Shown here in pieces: positions 7,483 through 16,493 of a stretch of DNA of 39,220 nt (positions are counted from its first letter, which is position 1; every line of letters begins with the position of its first letter). Position numbers and translations under genes: made by a program. This stretch comes from Pseudobacteriovorax sp. (GTDB lineage: Bacteria; Bdellovibrionota_B; Oligoflexia; Oligoflexales; Oligoflexaceae), in the NCBI GenBank assembly GCA_013215145.1, contig JABSRP010000057.1:1-39220 (forward strand), in the 5' to 3' direction. Under the pieces are notes generated by a model. That model searched no databases, was not told the origin of the DNA, and saw nothing but the letters and a program-made list of their open reading frames with translations.

Positions 7483-8130
7483 GTCTTTTGACTATTCGAA
7501 TTTTGCAATGACTAGTTTTGTTCGGACCCAAAGGTAAATGCAAACGATGAATGTTTAAGTTGGGTTAAAAATAAAGATAAAATAAATTTTACATATAGCT
7601 GTTTGGCTGACCGAATAGATTCGATATTAAGTTTCGCAAGGAATAAAATGAAACTGTTATCATATCACCTCAAGCCGATTTCTTAGATAACACTTGGCTA
7701 TCAGTCTTTGTTTACATACAGATTTATCAACATACAAAAAAAGAAGACATGGTTGTCTCAGAAATCTATCTTAGAATCTTCCTTCAGAATCAAAAATTTT
7801 TTTTATTCATGGAGTATTGCTTTCACAAATCTGATAACACTTTTTAAAGGAGTAACATCCAAGAATTATTAAGCCTTCAAAATATTTAAAGATCTTAGAT
7901 TCAGACTTTCTAATTCTCTTTATTCAACTTTTATCTAGTTCCTCTGTCCTATTCAAGCTCATTTAGATCAAGTTTTTGGCGCTTTTACCTTTTTGTCCAA
8001 ATCAGGTCTTGTATTTTTTTCATCTAGAATGTCTACCACTGTTGAGATAGAAGGTGCAGGAAATTTTTCGAATTGAGAGTACATAAGCTCGAGTATCGAA
8101 AACATCATTTAGGTAAGAGGGATCAATTTA
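7483..8130. other. AT-rich non-coding stretch
   Basis: About 650 nt of AT-rich DNA with no ORF I can support. A 12-codon ORF at 7648-7686 has a fair AAGGA site but no recognisable product. The last 100 nt must hold the promoter of the gene at 8131. No structured RNA motif was recognised by eye. Confidence 0.4.
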
Positions 8131-8988
8131 GTGAAACACCCGTCATATGTTGCTGTCGGTGCAATCTTTTTTCTGTGCTTTGGACTTGACCTACCGACAA
8201 GATTAGGCCACCACCCAAACGTTCCCACAGATTCTCATTTAGACTCAAATAAAAAACGGCAAATTCCCGATGGAATGGAATTTACAGTTCATAGGGACAA
8301 TAAAAACTCTGAAGTTCTGGATCAGACGATTCCTTTTGATTTCAGAAACACTACTGAAGAGGTCTCCAAGGGAAAGCCGCATATATCAACTAGACAGACG
8401 GGTCTATCAAATCAATTAGATCGTTCGTTACTGTTTAAAGAAGGCAAAATCGAAAATGGAAAATTTAATCTAGACGAATTTTCAGTTACCTGGCGACATT
8501 GTCATGAAGAACAAGAAAACATTCCTGAAAGCGTTAATGATCTTATTTTGGAGGCTACTGAGGCCCCCCTCAGTAATTTTAATATTGCCGACTACAATTG
8601 GTATTTGACCACAGTTGACGGATATATTCAGATATCGGCCAATTGGAATTACAGATCTCCCGCGAGTTACAAAATTGTAGCTCTTAAGTCTCCTGACCAG
8701 GATTTCCTCGACCATGTCATTAAAATCGAAGACCATAGTTTCGGCATATTTGCCAATATCCACGAAGCCATCGAAGTCATAGAACAATTTATTCAAAAAC
8801 AAATATCGCATGGAGCCAAACGAGGAGCACGAACTATAGTGCTAGTGGACGAGCTCACGGACGTTGCAAATGGACAGCAAATCCCCTCTAGTCAAGCCAC
8901 CTTAATCAATGGAGAGGTCACGGGTTTGCGATGGGAAAATACGAGTTGTTTTAAACGCAGAGGATTAGTTTGCTTTTGCGAACACTAA
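8131..8988 (+). CDS. hypothetical exported or membrane-anchored protein
   Basis: 285 residues from a GTG start with AGAGG about 10 nt upstream. The N-terminus (MKHPSYVAVGAIFFLCFGLDL) looks like a signal anchor or a short signal peptide. The next 90 residues are polar and probably unstructured. The part from about residue 95 is a mixed alpha/beta domain with regularly spaced Trp ('FSVTWRHCHEEQENIPESV', 'DYNWYLTTVDGYIQISANWNY'), a helical stretch (NIHEAIEVIEQFIQKQ) and a Cys-rich end (SCFKRRGLVCFCEH, three Cys in 11 residues). I recognise no family. It stands alone, 55 nt ahead of the M23 peptidase lipoprotein on the same strand, so the two may be co-transcribed. Confidence 0.65.
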   Translation: MKHPSYVAVGAIFFLCFGLDLPTRLGHHPNVPTDSHLDSNKKRQIPDGMEFTVHRDNKNSEVLDQTIPFDFRNTTEEVSKGKPHISTRQTGLSNQLDRSLLFKEGKIENGKFNLDEFSVTWRHCHEEQENIPESVNDLILEATEAPLSNFNIADYNWYLTTVDGYIQISANWNYRSPASYKIVALKSPDQDFLDHVIKIEDHSFGIFANIHEAIEVIEQFIQKQISHGAKRGARTIVLVDELTDVANGQQIPSSQATLINGEVTGLRWENTSCFKRRGLVCFCEH

Positions 8989-9043
8989 GTCAATATACCT
9001 TTTAGGTATTTTTGTTAATCAACTTTTTTTAGATGGGAAGATT

Positions 9044-9811
9044 ATGCGTGGCAAAAAACTAATGAGAATTGCTATGGTTGTTAGCACACTACTCTTGACT
9101 AGTCATTGCGGACAGGTGGACGACAACATATCATCAAAACTTAACGCTCCAAGTGGTCACTATATTATTATTGGGAGCAGAGACACCTTCCTAAAGAGGC
9201 AGAATGTTCAATCATCACAATTAGAACTGGGAGACGAAAAGTGCACTCTGTATGCCGGACAGACCTATCTCATCCAGAGCATACCTGAGCCTACCTCAGG
9301 CAATCACTTTCGTATCAACCTCAGGGATTTTATTCCTGGGTGTAGCTTTAGCCAAGGTTACGTCTTTAGGCCCCATATTGCTTCATCAAGCCAAGGGGGA
9401 AACTCCGGTGGAACCTGGATATGGCCTGTTGCTGGTCCCGTCTCGTCAGAGTTTGGTCCTCGAGGAGGAGGGTTTCATGGGGGAATTGATATCGCAGTCC
9501 CAACTGGGAGGCCTATTCGAGCACCCCGATCTGGGAATCTGACCTCAGGCTTTTTCAATGGAGGTTGCGGAAACACGGTGACAGTGAACCATACCCTGGT
9601 TGGGGGCGTTGCATACTCTTCCAGGTACTGCCATTTAAATGGATTTGTAGGCCCAGGCAAAACTGTTGTACAAGGCGATACTATTGGATATGTAGGAAAC
9701 ACAGGTAATTCTACAGGCCCACACCTACACCTAGAGTTTTATCGAACAGCGAACCTATCAACACTATCAAGTCCTATAAATCCGAGAAATCTAATATCAG
9801 GAAACCCGTAG
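9044..9811 (+). CDS. M23-family peptidase lipoprotein
   Basis: 255 residues. The N-terminal MRGKKLMRIAMVVSTLLLTSHC resembles a lipoprotein signal, but with His at the -1 position of the lipobox (TSHC), which is unusual. The C-terminal half (about 120-250) is a LytM/M23 domain: 'WIWPVAGPVSSEFGPRGGGFHGGIDIA' provides the first zinc ligands (HxxxD, about residues 144-148), and 'GNTGNSTGPHLHLEF' the HxH (about 227). 'YCHLNGF' supplies the conserved SHL-like site. All catalytic positions are present, so it should be an active zinc endopeptidase cutting peptidoglycan cross-bridges or a related peptide. Residues 30-110 form a small unassigned domain with two Cys. A terminator follows. Confidence 0.9.
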   Translation: MRGKKLMRIAMVVSTLLLTSHCGQVDDNISSKLNAPSGHYIIIGSRDTFLKRQNVQSSQLELGDEKCTLYAGQTYLIQSIPEPTSGNHFRINLRDFIPGCSFSQGYVFRPHIASSSQGGNSGGTWIWPVAGPVSSEFGPRGGGFHGGIDIAVPTGRPIRAPRSGNLTSGFFNGGCGNTVTVNHTLVGGVAYSSRYCHLNGFVGPGKTVVQGDTIGYVGNTGNSTGPHLHLEFYRTANLSTLSSPINPRNLISGNP

Positions 9812-9846
9812 GCGCAAGACGATAATTTAGGAATCAGGACAACAGG

Positions 9847-9894
9847 AAACCCGGAGCTCTATTGGGTTCTATTCTCTTGAGCTTTAGGGTTTTT
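9847..9894 (+). terminator. intrinsic terminator after M23 gene
   Basis: AAACCC (9847-9852) pairs with GGGTTT (9887-9892) and AGCTC (9855-9859) with GAGCT (9879-9883), separated by a small internal loop. The T-run of 9890-9894 completes it. It lies 36 nt after the peptidase stop. Confidence 0.6.
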
Positions 9895-10068
9895 CGCCTA
9901 ACCTTTTAAATAAGTCAGTTTCAGTTCTTTATTTTATCTTTTTAAGGATTAAATCGCATCTTAAAGAAGACTAAATACTTTCAAAGACAGACATCTGTTA
10001 CTTTGTCGAAACACAATTACTTGTAAAAAGCTCAATTGAAACGAATAAAGAACCTACAGGAGATTTTC

Positions 10069-10605
10069 ATGATGTTATTTGGATTTAGGTTTTGCACTCT
10101 AGTATTTGCTTCGGCACTAGTTTCTTGTGGAACGGAATCAAAATCCCATTCTATGAACTATGAGTCAAGTTCTGTTGATAGTCAATCTGGTCGCTTAGTT
10201 CTCGACAAAGGACTATCATCACCAGCTTTCACTAAGGGAGATTTCTTTTTTGAGATAGGCGCTAACGGAGATTTTTCTCTACAGGGGAATTATGCTGTAT
10301 CTCTCGTCATCATTAGCGAGGAGGGTGACGTCGATATCCAAGCACAGAATGACCCTGATCAGGTACAATCTTCAAATTTCAAAACTCCAGGAAAGACCAT
10401 AACCTTTGAAGATGGAGATGCGGCCATAAGCTTCCGTATGCGTACTATTGAGCCTGATTACACCGTTGCGGATCTAGTAGATTTTTCTGAAATAGGTGTA
10501 CCTCTGAGTGGCGAGGTAGTGTTCAATACTCAAGACGATATCGTCGACATTGATCAGATCTCTCTTTCTATCCTCGGGCAAAAGGCGATCCTAACAAAAC
10601 GATAA
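10069..10605 (+). CDS. hypothetical lipoprotein
   Basis: 178 residues starting at ATG 10069, chosen because CAGGAG lies 6 nt upstream. A longer TTG start at 10036 has no site. The signal peptide MMLFGFRFCTLVFASALVSC ends in a good lipobox (LVSC). A Ser-rich linker and then a beta-rich domain follow, with no cysteine: 'GDFFFEIGANGDFSLQGNYAVSLVIISEEGDVDIQ' and a long acidic middle. It is probably outer-membrane or periplasmic. I do not recognise the family. Two inverted repeats follow the stop, and the gene appears monocistronic. Confidence 0.75.
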   Translation: MMLFGFRFCTLVFASALVSCGTESKSHSMNYESSSVDSQSGRLVLDKGLSSPAFTKGDFFFEIGANGDFSLQGNYAVSLVIISEEGDVDIQAQNDPDQVQSSNFKTPGKTITFEDGDAAISFRMRTIEPDYTVADLVDFSEIGVPLSGEVVFNTQDDIVDIDQISLSILGQKAILTKR

Positions 10606-10669
10606 TGCGTTTTTATCGTTCACTACTCAGATTTGACAGTAAGAGTTTGCTCGCTCCTATTGTCAAATC
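10598..10669 (+). terminator. two stem-loops after lipoprotein gene
   Basis: AACGATAA/TTATCGTT (10598-10605 with 10613-10620, 7-nt loop) overlaps the stop codon. GATTTGACA/TGTCAAATC (10630-10638 with 10661-10669) follows. Neither has a clean U-tract. They lie between convergent genes. Confidence 0.4.
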
Positions 10670-10740
10670 AATAGAAACAAATATCTTAGTAATAAAAATT
10701 TCCGATAGTATCAGCGAGAAACGTAAATCTAGAACATCGA

Positions 10741-10947
10741 TTAGTCTGTTGCTTTATTGCGAGCTGACAAAAAACATAAGATAATCGCCGCGGCACCCAA
10801 AGAAATCAAAGTCAGACATAGCCATAATACGACAGACCTACCTTTGCTATGTGCAAGATAACCGGAAAAACACAACGATAAGGGTAAGACTAGCACCAGC
10901 ATAAGTGTAAAAATTATGATCATTTCTGGAATTCCCGGCAATCCCAT
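10741..10947 (-). CDS. small two-TM membrane protein
   Basis: A 68-residue hydrophobic protein. AAGGAG at 10960-10955 gives a good distance to the second of two adjacent ATGs (10947; the first is 10950). It has two membrane helices (about residues 8-32 and 41-61) separated by the polar turn YLAHSKGRS and ends in the basic tail SARNKATD. This resembles many small inner-membrane proteins of the PLDc_N-like size class, but I cannot name a family. It stands alone between convergent and divergent genes. Confidence 0.65.
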   Translation of the reverse strand: MGLPGIPEMIIIFTLMLVLVLPLSLCFSGYLAHSKGRSVVLWLCLTLISLGAAAIILCFLSARNKATD

Positions 10948-10950
10948 CAT

Positions 10951-11299
10951 TTAACTCCTTTATCTTAATTTCGGATGAGCCTACAAATTCCGATTCTTTT
11001 CTAGGCAGGAGAGAATACCTTCTTTCGATAGAAAGATGACCCTCGAGAAAAACTATTGCATGACAAGTAAAAAATTTAAAAAACTCAAATAGGACTCATC
11101 ATACTAGCGCTCTACAAGACCATAATCCCAACACACCTAAAGTCCGGTAATTCAAAACATTTCATGACTTTTTATTGACGCCTTAGCTCAAACAATCTAT
11201 TCCCTAACGCGGGGGTATCAACCCATTCACCGCATACCTAGTGCGAGCAGATCTGGTATTTCGGCCTGACTCATTTACCAAGTAATGTAGGAGCTTAGC
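10951..11299. other. intergenic region
   Basis: About 350 nt without a supported gene. It contains a small perfect stem TCTTTC-GATA-GAAAGA at 11021-11036 and must hold divergent promoters for the small membrane protein and the DUF1569 gene. No other feature is seen. Confidence 0.3.
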
Positions 11300-11833
11300 T
11301 TGAATCGGCGTCAGTTTTTTGCAAAAAGCAGCCAAGTGATCACAGTAACAACCCTACCATTTACCCTAAGCTCCTGTGAAGACACAACAAATCTAGTTGA
11401 GATGATGACATCGAAGCTGCAATTAATCTTCGAAAACTCTGAAAGCGTAACATCCTTGGGGACTTGGACACCTTCGGAAATTCTGCAGCATTGTGAAAAC
11501 AGTATTGCCTATGCCATTACAGAGTACCCAAGACAGAAATCTGCCTTCATCAAGCATACCATTGGCAAGGCAGCCTTTCATGTGTTTGATGGACTAGGAG
11601 CGATGAAGCATTCTCTCACAGAGAAAATACCCGGAGAGGCTGATTTTAAAGCACTAGAAATTAAGACCGCTTGTTCTCGGCTGGTTTCAGCTCTTGATCA
11701 ATTGAGTGAACAAAACAAGAATATGGAGCACTTCTTTTTTGGAAGCCTAAGTCCCATCGAAATGTCGAGAGCACAATACCTTCATATCCAGAACCACCTG
11801 GAAGACATTGTGATCAACCGCAACCTATCCTAA
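11300..11833 (+). CDS. Tat-exported DUF1569 lipoprotein (DinB/YfiT-like fold)
   Basis: 177 residues from TTG 11300, with TAGGAG 6 nt upstream. The N-terminus MNRRQFFAKSS is a twin-arginine signal and ends in a lipobox (TLSSC), so a folded lipoprotein is expected in the envelope. The rest matches DUF1569 (PF07606): 'TWTPSEILQHCENSIAYAI', 'GKAAFHVFDGLGAMKHS', 'RLVSALDQL', and 'HFFFGSLSPIEMSRAQYLHIQNHLEDI'. The three spaced His (in LQHC, in MEHFF and in LHIQNHL) fit the metal-binding four-helix bundle of the DinB superfamily. Tat export fits a protein that loads a cofactor before export. The reaction is unknown. No operon partner is evident. Confidence 0.85.
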   Translation: MNRRQFFAKSSQVITVTTLPFTLSSCEDTTNLVEMMTSKLQLIFENSESVTSLGTWTPSEILQHCENSIAYAITEYPRQKSAFIKHTIGKAAFHVFDGLGAMKHSLTEKIPGEADFKALEIKTACSRLVSALDQLSEQNKNMEHFFFGSLSPIEMSRAQYLHIQNHLEDIVINRNLS

Positions 11834-11849
11834 AGATTACTGATTCAAG

Positions 11850-12110
11850 CTAACTATAGGTATTTCGACCAATTAAATTAACAGTCCGCTCGTTACCTTG
11901 TTCTTTTCCAGGACCGTAATTCTTGGGATCTTTTATCAAGAGCTGAGGAAGACTATGGCCAGTCGCAGGTACAACAACTCCTTTAGAGTGATTAAATCCG
12001 CGATTGTCATCACTGTCGCGAATGGCTATTCGCATTTCTTGGTTTAGTAGTTCTGAAGTCAATGGTTCAAGAGCCAGTGTCATGATAATTGGTAATGCTC
12101 TACACGTCAT
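11850..12110 (-). CDS. small hypothetical protein
   Basis: 86 residues from ATG 12110, with GAGG 7 nt upstream. It is polar, with no cleavable signal or membrane helix, and is rich in Asn/Asp/Gly near the end (KNYGPGKEQGNERTVNLIGR). It is convergent with the DUF1569 gene, 16 nt between stops. I recognise no family. The good ribosome site and tidy spacing favour a real gene, but a chance ORF is possible. Confidence 0.4.
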   Translation of the reverse strand: MTCRALPIIMTLALEPLTSELLNQEMRIAIRDSDDNRGFNHSKGVVVPATGHSLPQLLIKDPKNYGPGKEQGNERTVNLIGRNTYS

Positions 12111-12382
12111 CAATCAACCTCGTTTTGTTTAAGGTATCAATTGCTGCAAGCGACCACAAAATAGTAATAAAATCTAAACATTTCAACTAGCGCACACCAA
12201 TAAAACTATCAAGATACTAAAAATTTCCGCAAGAGTTAGAATGATTTCGATGAGGCAACCTTACAATGCCAGAATTAAAGCAGTTCGAAGGAACTCAATA
12301 ACAATCCAAGACTCTCATTCTGTCGATTAGACTATGCAGTCTAAGGGAAGATTAATGGCTCCATCAAAAGATAATATTGATT

Positions 12383-14593
12383 TTAAGCACTTTTCTTTAT
12401 ACGACTTTTAAGCATCTTCAAAGGCAGATCAATCAAAATAGCCATATCAGCAAAACCATTTTCATCTTCTTTTTCAACATGTATATCAATGCTGCCTCCC
12501 ATCTGTTCGATTCCAGCCTTAACAGCATCCATACCTACACCCCTTCCAGAAATATCCGAAACATTGTCTTTAGTCGAGAAGTTTGGTGCAAAAATACTCT
12601 GGGCGACAGCCTTGGCGGAAATACCATCCTTGTCAAAGCTTCTTCTTTCTCTTATTTTTCCAAGATTGATTCCTCGTCCATCATCTACTATTTTTACATG
12701 CAAGATATCATCGCTCAGTTCGATATCTACAGTAATTTCGCCTATAGGACTTTTCGCAAGCTCTTCTCTCTCTTCTTTTGTCTCAATTCCGTGATCTATT
12801 GAGTTTCGGAAAATATGGGCAAATAAACCTTCCAGGCATACCCATTGATCACCTTCAATAGGAAGTTTACCTCCTCTAATAGTTAGCTTGACAGCTTTTC
12901 CTAGATGTTCAGCTGTTGTATTTAACTGATCGAGTAATTCCTGCAAACCTTTATGGAGACAGATACTGCTGTTTGGATGTAATATATCTTTAACCTTCTC
13001 GTAAAGCTGTTCAACAGCCACCGAATCTTCCAAAAACAGCGCTATAACTTTTTTCACTTCGTCGAGACTTTCTTTTTCGATCTGGACGTCACCATTATTA
13101 CGCCTTAGGATTTCAGTTTCGATCCGATCGTAAGTCTCCAAAACCGAAATAGCGAGTGATATTTCCGCGTTAAAATCGTTGATCCTACTATCATTGAGTT
13201 CTTCGACACTCTCTTTGAGGTGAATGAATTTTTCCTCTAATTCGTGAATCGCTGTGCTAGCTGTCGTCAACCCATAAGTCCTAAGTACCCCCTTGGCAGT
13301 ATGAAGATTTCGAAAAACCAAATGAAAGTCTTCTTGGACCAAGGACACAACTTTTTTTCTTAATTTCGATTGATCAAGAAGTTGTTTATTCGCAGATATT
13401 ACTTCCACAAATTTTACTGGATCTAAAGCGACAACTTGCCCAATCATCGCTAGTTCTTTAGCTTTTTGTTCGGATGCTTTTTTGAATTTCAGAAACTCTG
13501 TAACGTCTCGGACTGTGACCATGATTTTAAGAGTACAATCGTCTTCAATAATAGGACACCAATCGATTTGAATGACTTTAAGTTTCCCATTTAAATCTAA
13601 CTTGACTTCGCGGGGAAGATGAGATTGATTGACTCCAAAGGCAAACTTAGGATTCTCAATAGACGAAATCACTGCCGTATTTGCACAACTGATAGCTTCG
13701 CTATTGAGACTTGAATGACTAAACAGAACTTGACAGAAGTCTTTTCCTGCGATTTCTTTAGTTTCAAAAATCTCCTCTAAATATGCCGAATATTCATGAT
13801 GTATAAGGCCATTTTGATCAACAGTAAAAATACCCTGCTCAATATTCTCAAGCATCGATTCAATGTCCTTAACTTTTTCATTTAATAGTTTCTTTAATTC
13901 TGCTTTGACCTTATTGTTGGAAATCATATAGTCTTTCAAATCGACCATAAGTAACTTGAGGGAGTGAACCAGATCGTCCATCTCATCGCGGAAATGATTG
14001 CCTTCAATAGAAAACAGATTACTGTAGTCTTTTTCTATGTGATGTTCCGGATTGTAATCAGATAGGGCCGAGACGATTTTTCCTAATTTATGAGTCATCA
14101 AAAAATAGGCTATGATGATAATCACCAAACTGGTAAACGCTGTTTGTCCTGTATGAGAAATAAGAACAAATATAGCTTTATCCTTTAACCTTGAGTAAAC
14201 TGCGGTCAGAGAAACTTTAACAGTAAGAACTCCGACGGTTTTTTCCTCATGAGTAATTGGCAAGCTAAACTTCTTTATTTCGATTCCTTCAATACTCCCA
14301 AACTCTTTTTTATCCTCGCCCTCAGGAATAATTTCGACCCCAGCAACATCCTTGATTTTTAGAACGCCGTTAGCTAAATGATCGATTTGGGTTTCATCAA
14401 AGTCCCACATCGCTTGAGCGAGAGGGCCTATAAAAATATCACTGATCAGATCTATATTTTTTTCTATTTCTGAAAAATCATTCTTATAATCTTCATAAAG
14501 TTCATAAGCGGTCGTCCCAACTGTAATCAACCCTGAGGCTAAGGCAATGGCTATGATCAATTTCAAAGCTAATCTGGAAAAATACTTTTTCAA
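12383..14593 (-). CDS. membrane histidine kinase with CheA-like HPt and ATPase core
   Basis: 736 residues. TM1 (about 9-29), an extracytoplasmic sensor (30-143; 'IGPLAQAMWDFDETQIDHLANG' resembles the start of CHASE/LapD-type domains) and TM2 (144-170). Then a linker, a PAS domain (about 245-370, 'IEQGIFTVDQNGLIHHEYS'), and an HPt domain with phospho-acceptor His near 431 (NLHTAKGVLRTYG). Last comes a HATPase of CheA style: N-box 'HIFRNSIDHGIE' (about 594), G1 'DDGRGI' (637), G2 'GRGVGMDAV' (686). Unlike CheA it has no CheW-like domain, and unlike ordinary kinases it has no HisKA. Such proteins phosphorylate a separate response regulator, and none is encoded nearby. It lies 53 nt behind a periplasmic binding protein gene on the same strand, so that protein is the probable ligand sensor. 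Confidence 0.87.
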   Translation of the reverse strand: MKKYFSRLALKLIIAIALASGLITVGTTAYELYEDYKNDFSEIEKNIDLISDIFIGPLAQAMWDFDETQIDHLANGVLKIKDVAGVEIIPEGEDKKEFGSIEGIEIKKFSLPITHEEKTVGVLTVKVSLTAVYSRLKDKAIFVLISHTGQTAFTSLVIIIIAYFLMTHKLGKIVSALSDYNPEHHIEKDYSNLFSIEGNHFRDEMDDLVHSLKLLMVDLKDYMISNNKVKAELKKLLNEKVKDIESMLENIEQGIFTVDQNGLIHHEYSAYLEEIFETKEIAGKDFCQVLFSHSSLNSEAISCANTAVISSIENPKFAFGVNQSHLPREVKLDLNGKLKVIQIDWCPIIEDDCTLKIMVTVRDVTEFLKFKKASEQKAKELAMIGQVVALDPVKFVEVISANKQLLDQSKLRKKVVSLVQEDFHLVFRNLHTAKGVLRTYGLTTASTAIHELEEKFIHLKESVEELNDSRINDFNAEISLAISVLETYDRIETEILRRNNGDVQIEKESLDEVKKVIALFLEDSVAVEQLYEKVKDILHPNSSICLHKGLQELLDQLNTTAEHLGKAVKLTIRGGKLPIEGDQWVCLEGLFAHIFRNSIDHGIETKEEREELAKSPIGEITVDIELSDDILHVKIVDDGRGINLGKIRERRSFDKDGISAKAVAQSIFAPNFSTKDNVSDISGRGVGMDAVKAGIEQMGGSIDIHVEKEDENGFADMAILIDLPLKMLKSRIKKSA

Positions 14594-14646
14594 TTTAATA
14601 CCTCAAGGCAGGAAATGAATGAGGGTCGAATATAACCCTCAGAAGT

Positions 14647-15750
14647 CTACTTAAGATTCTCGAGTAGGGCTTTTACTGAGAAGTCATATTTTTTCAGTTT
14701 AGGATTATGGCGTTTTGAGAATTTTTTAAAATCAACCTTTGACCAATCCCTGGTTTTAAACTTCTTAAGATAATCAGCTATATTCTCACTCGATAATACT
14801 TCAATATCCGTTTTGACTCTTACGCCAACATCTGACTTAAAATCTTTTTTTCCTAGATAGTCATAAGCAAGAATAGAAGCCCATCCGCCATGCATAAAAA
14901 GACCACCAAGACTACAAACCATTTCTCCAGACTCCACCGCAGCTAAAGCATCAGGCGTCCAGTCCATTCCGCCAGTCAGGATATCTTTACCAGGCGTTTT
15001 TCCCGATTTTTTAATGGCTGCAATGACTCCGACTGCGATATCGTCGTTGGCTGACCAAACAACGTTGGTCTCTTTAAATCGCTTCAAGCCTTTAGAAAAT
15101 AGGAACTCACCCTCTTTTGTTGACCAATTTTTTGCGTTAGCTACCTGTAATAACTTAGCTTTTTTTCCCATTTTTTTGATAGCTCGCTTCAGACCGCGAT
15201 CTCTAGCCTGCTGAAGAGCATCAGCATGATGTCCACCAATAGCAAAGACATTTACGGTGCCAGCACCATCGACTAGACCTTTCTTTAATGCCTCTTCGAT
15301 CAACAGCAAGGCTAATTTTTCACCTGCCTCTTCCTCATCGATGAACACTTCGCCAACGAAGTTCTTGTATTTCTCGCGAGGGTTACCCATTTTTTCTGCA
15401 GGGATTGGATTCACGTTGTTAAAGAGTATGGTTTTGCTTCCTTCAATCTTCGGCAGAATTTTTCTTGAAACTTTTAAAAAATTCACTATTAAAACAGCAT
15501 CGTATGGTTTTGAGCCCTTAGAAGCCTGAATCACTTCCTTCGGATAAGCAAAATGATCATTATTACCCCAATACCAGTCTAAGTCCATTCCAATGGATTT
15601 GTTGACAGCTTCGGTAAACCCTTTGTGAGCCATCCAGAAACCGTGACCATCATGCAAGCTTGCAAAAACCTTGATCGATTCTGAATTCGCTCCCGTACAA
15701 AGCGAACACAGGAACCCTGAGAGTAACCACTTTTTTATAAGTTTTTTCAT
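14647..15750 (-). CDS. periplasmic sugar-type substrate-binding protein
   Basis: 367 residues with a Sec signal (MKKLIKKWLLSGFLCSLCTGANS). It is a type I periplasmic-binding fold of the ribose/galactose/LuxP class: 'IKVFASLHDGHGFWMAHKGFTEAVNK' at the start, a two-lobe pattern with 'GEVFIDEEEAGEKLALLLIEEALKKG', 'VNVFAIGGHHADALQQARDRGLKRA', 'NVVWSANDDIAVGVIAAIKKSGKTPGKDILTGGMDWTPDALAAVESG' in the second lobe, and a Lys-rich C-terminus. No ABC permease or ATPase gene is present. Instead a membrane histidine kinase follows 53 nt downstream. I infer a ligand-sensing role like LuxP-LuxQ rather than transport. A possible -10 (TATAAT, 15869-15864) lies 114 nt upstream. Confidence 0.88.
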   Translation of the reverse strand: MKKLIKKWLLSGFLCSLCTGANSESIKVFASLHDGHGFWMAHKGFTEAVNKSIGMDLDWYWGNNDHFAYPKEVIQASKGSKPYDAVLIVNFLKVSRKILPKIEGSKTILFNNVNPIPAEKMGNPREKYKNFVGEVFIDEEEAGEKLALLLIEEALKKGLVDGAGTVNVFAIGGHHADALQQARDRGLKRAIKKMGKKAKLLQVANAKNWSTKEGEFLFSKGLKRFKETNVVWSANDDIAVGVIAAIKKSGKTPGKDILTGGMDWTPDALAAVESGEMVCSLGGLFMHGGWASILAYDYLGKKDFKSDVGVRVKTDIEVLSSENIADYLKKFKTRDWSKVDFKKFSKRHNPKLKKYDFSVKALLENLK

Positions 15751-15863
15751 ATACTAATACCCTTAAGCCAGAATACACAAGACTAATGGCTGACTCGGTA
15801 GAGTAGAATAAATCTGAAACATCGTTATGAAGCTCGTTCGTCATGCCAGCATAAAACCCAGAT

Positions 15864-15869
15864 ATTATA
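15864..15869 (-). promoter_or_regulatory. candidate -10 for binding-protein/kinase operon
   Basis: A perfect TATAAT on the - strand, 114 nt before the start codon. The matching -35 position reads only TGAAAG/CTGAAA, so the assignment is weak. An activator could compensate. Confidence 0.35.
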
Positions 15870-16063
15870 CTGTTATTAAATGTATTCTTTCAGCATAGTA
15901 GGGTTTCGATCTTTATATATATAATCTATCAATCGATTATTCATGAATAACTTGATCAGATTTTGCAAAATAGTCTTTGAAGAAATTTAGGGGAGCATGA
16001 CACGGTGCGGAAAATTATGCTCGTGAAAATTAATTAGGATTTTGAGTTTAGGGCTTCGTGAAC

Positions 16064-16414
16064 TTACAAGCCAGGAGCGTATCGGCGACACGCCCATTCA
16101 ATGACCCATCCAAGAAAGGCGCCAAGGAATAAAGTAATAGTCAAAATTACAGGCAAGTGAGTCGGTGTTTTTTGAGACAATGGAATCATCTGCGGAAGCA
16201 ATATCAACATGGGTACAGTCACTCCTTTTAATGCTGGATGCACACTAAGCCGCACCGCAGAAATCATAAACCCTGTGACAATCCAAAACAGAAAAGGTGT
16301 AGAGATAGCTACCAAATCCATACCCCGGAGAAGCATTGGGCTAACATCAATACAAGCAGCTAAAAAACCCAAAGAGGTGCCTATCGCGAGTCTCTTCAAT
16401 TTATCTCCTTTCAT
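16064..16414 (-). CDS. hypothetical four-TM membrane protein
   Basis: 116 residues, very hydrophobic, with about four membrane helices (near 8-24, 36-55, 63-80, 87-108) and an Arg-rich tail (EWACRRYAPG). ATG 16414 has AGGA 6 nt upstream. An in-frame TTG at 16399 has a stronger AAAGGAG 5 nt upstream, and either start leaves all helices. I recognise no family. It is divergent from the PQQ dehydrogenase gene 80 nt away and about 310 nt from the binding-protein gene. Confidence 0.65.
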   Translation of the reverse strand: MKGDKLKRLAIGTSLGFLAACIDVSPMLLRGMDLVAISTPFLFWIVTGFMISAVRLSVHPALKGVTVPMLILLPQMIPLSQKTPTHLPVILTITLFLGAFLGWVIEWACRRYAPGL

Positions 16415-16493
16415 ATTTTTCCTATCACAATACCGTAATATTTGTAAAAATGGTACACAAAATTAACAGTAGCTTTTGAACGAGTGAGTACCT

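Noticed and set aside
7648..7686. 12-codon ORF with AAGGA site in the AT-rich region
   Set aside because: Too short, no recognisable product and no downstream gene it could regulate as a leader peptide.
12327..12344. Stem TTAGACT-ATGC-AGTCTAA after the kinase gene
   Set aside because: Only 7 bp, no U-tract and about 40 nt past the stop. Kept out as a terminator call.
12383..14593. Reading the kinase as a chemotaxis CheA
   Set aside because: It has transmembrane helices and a PAS domain, and lacks the CheW-like domain. No che genes are nearby.
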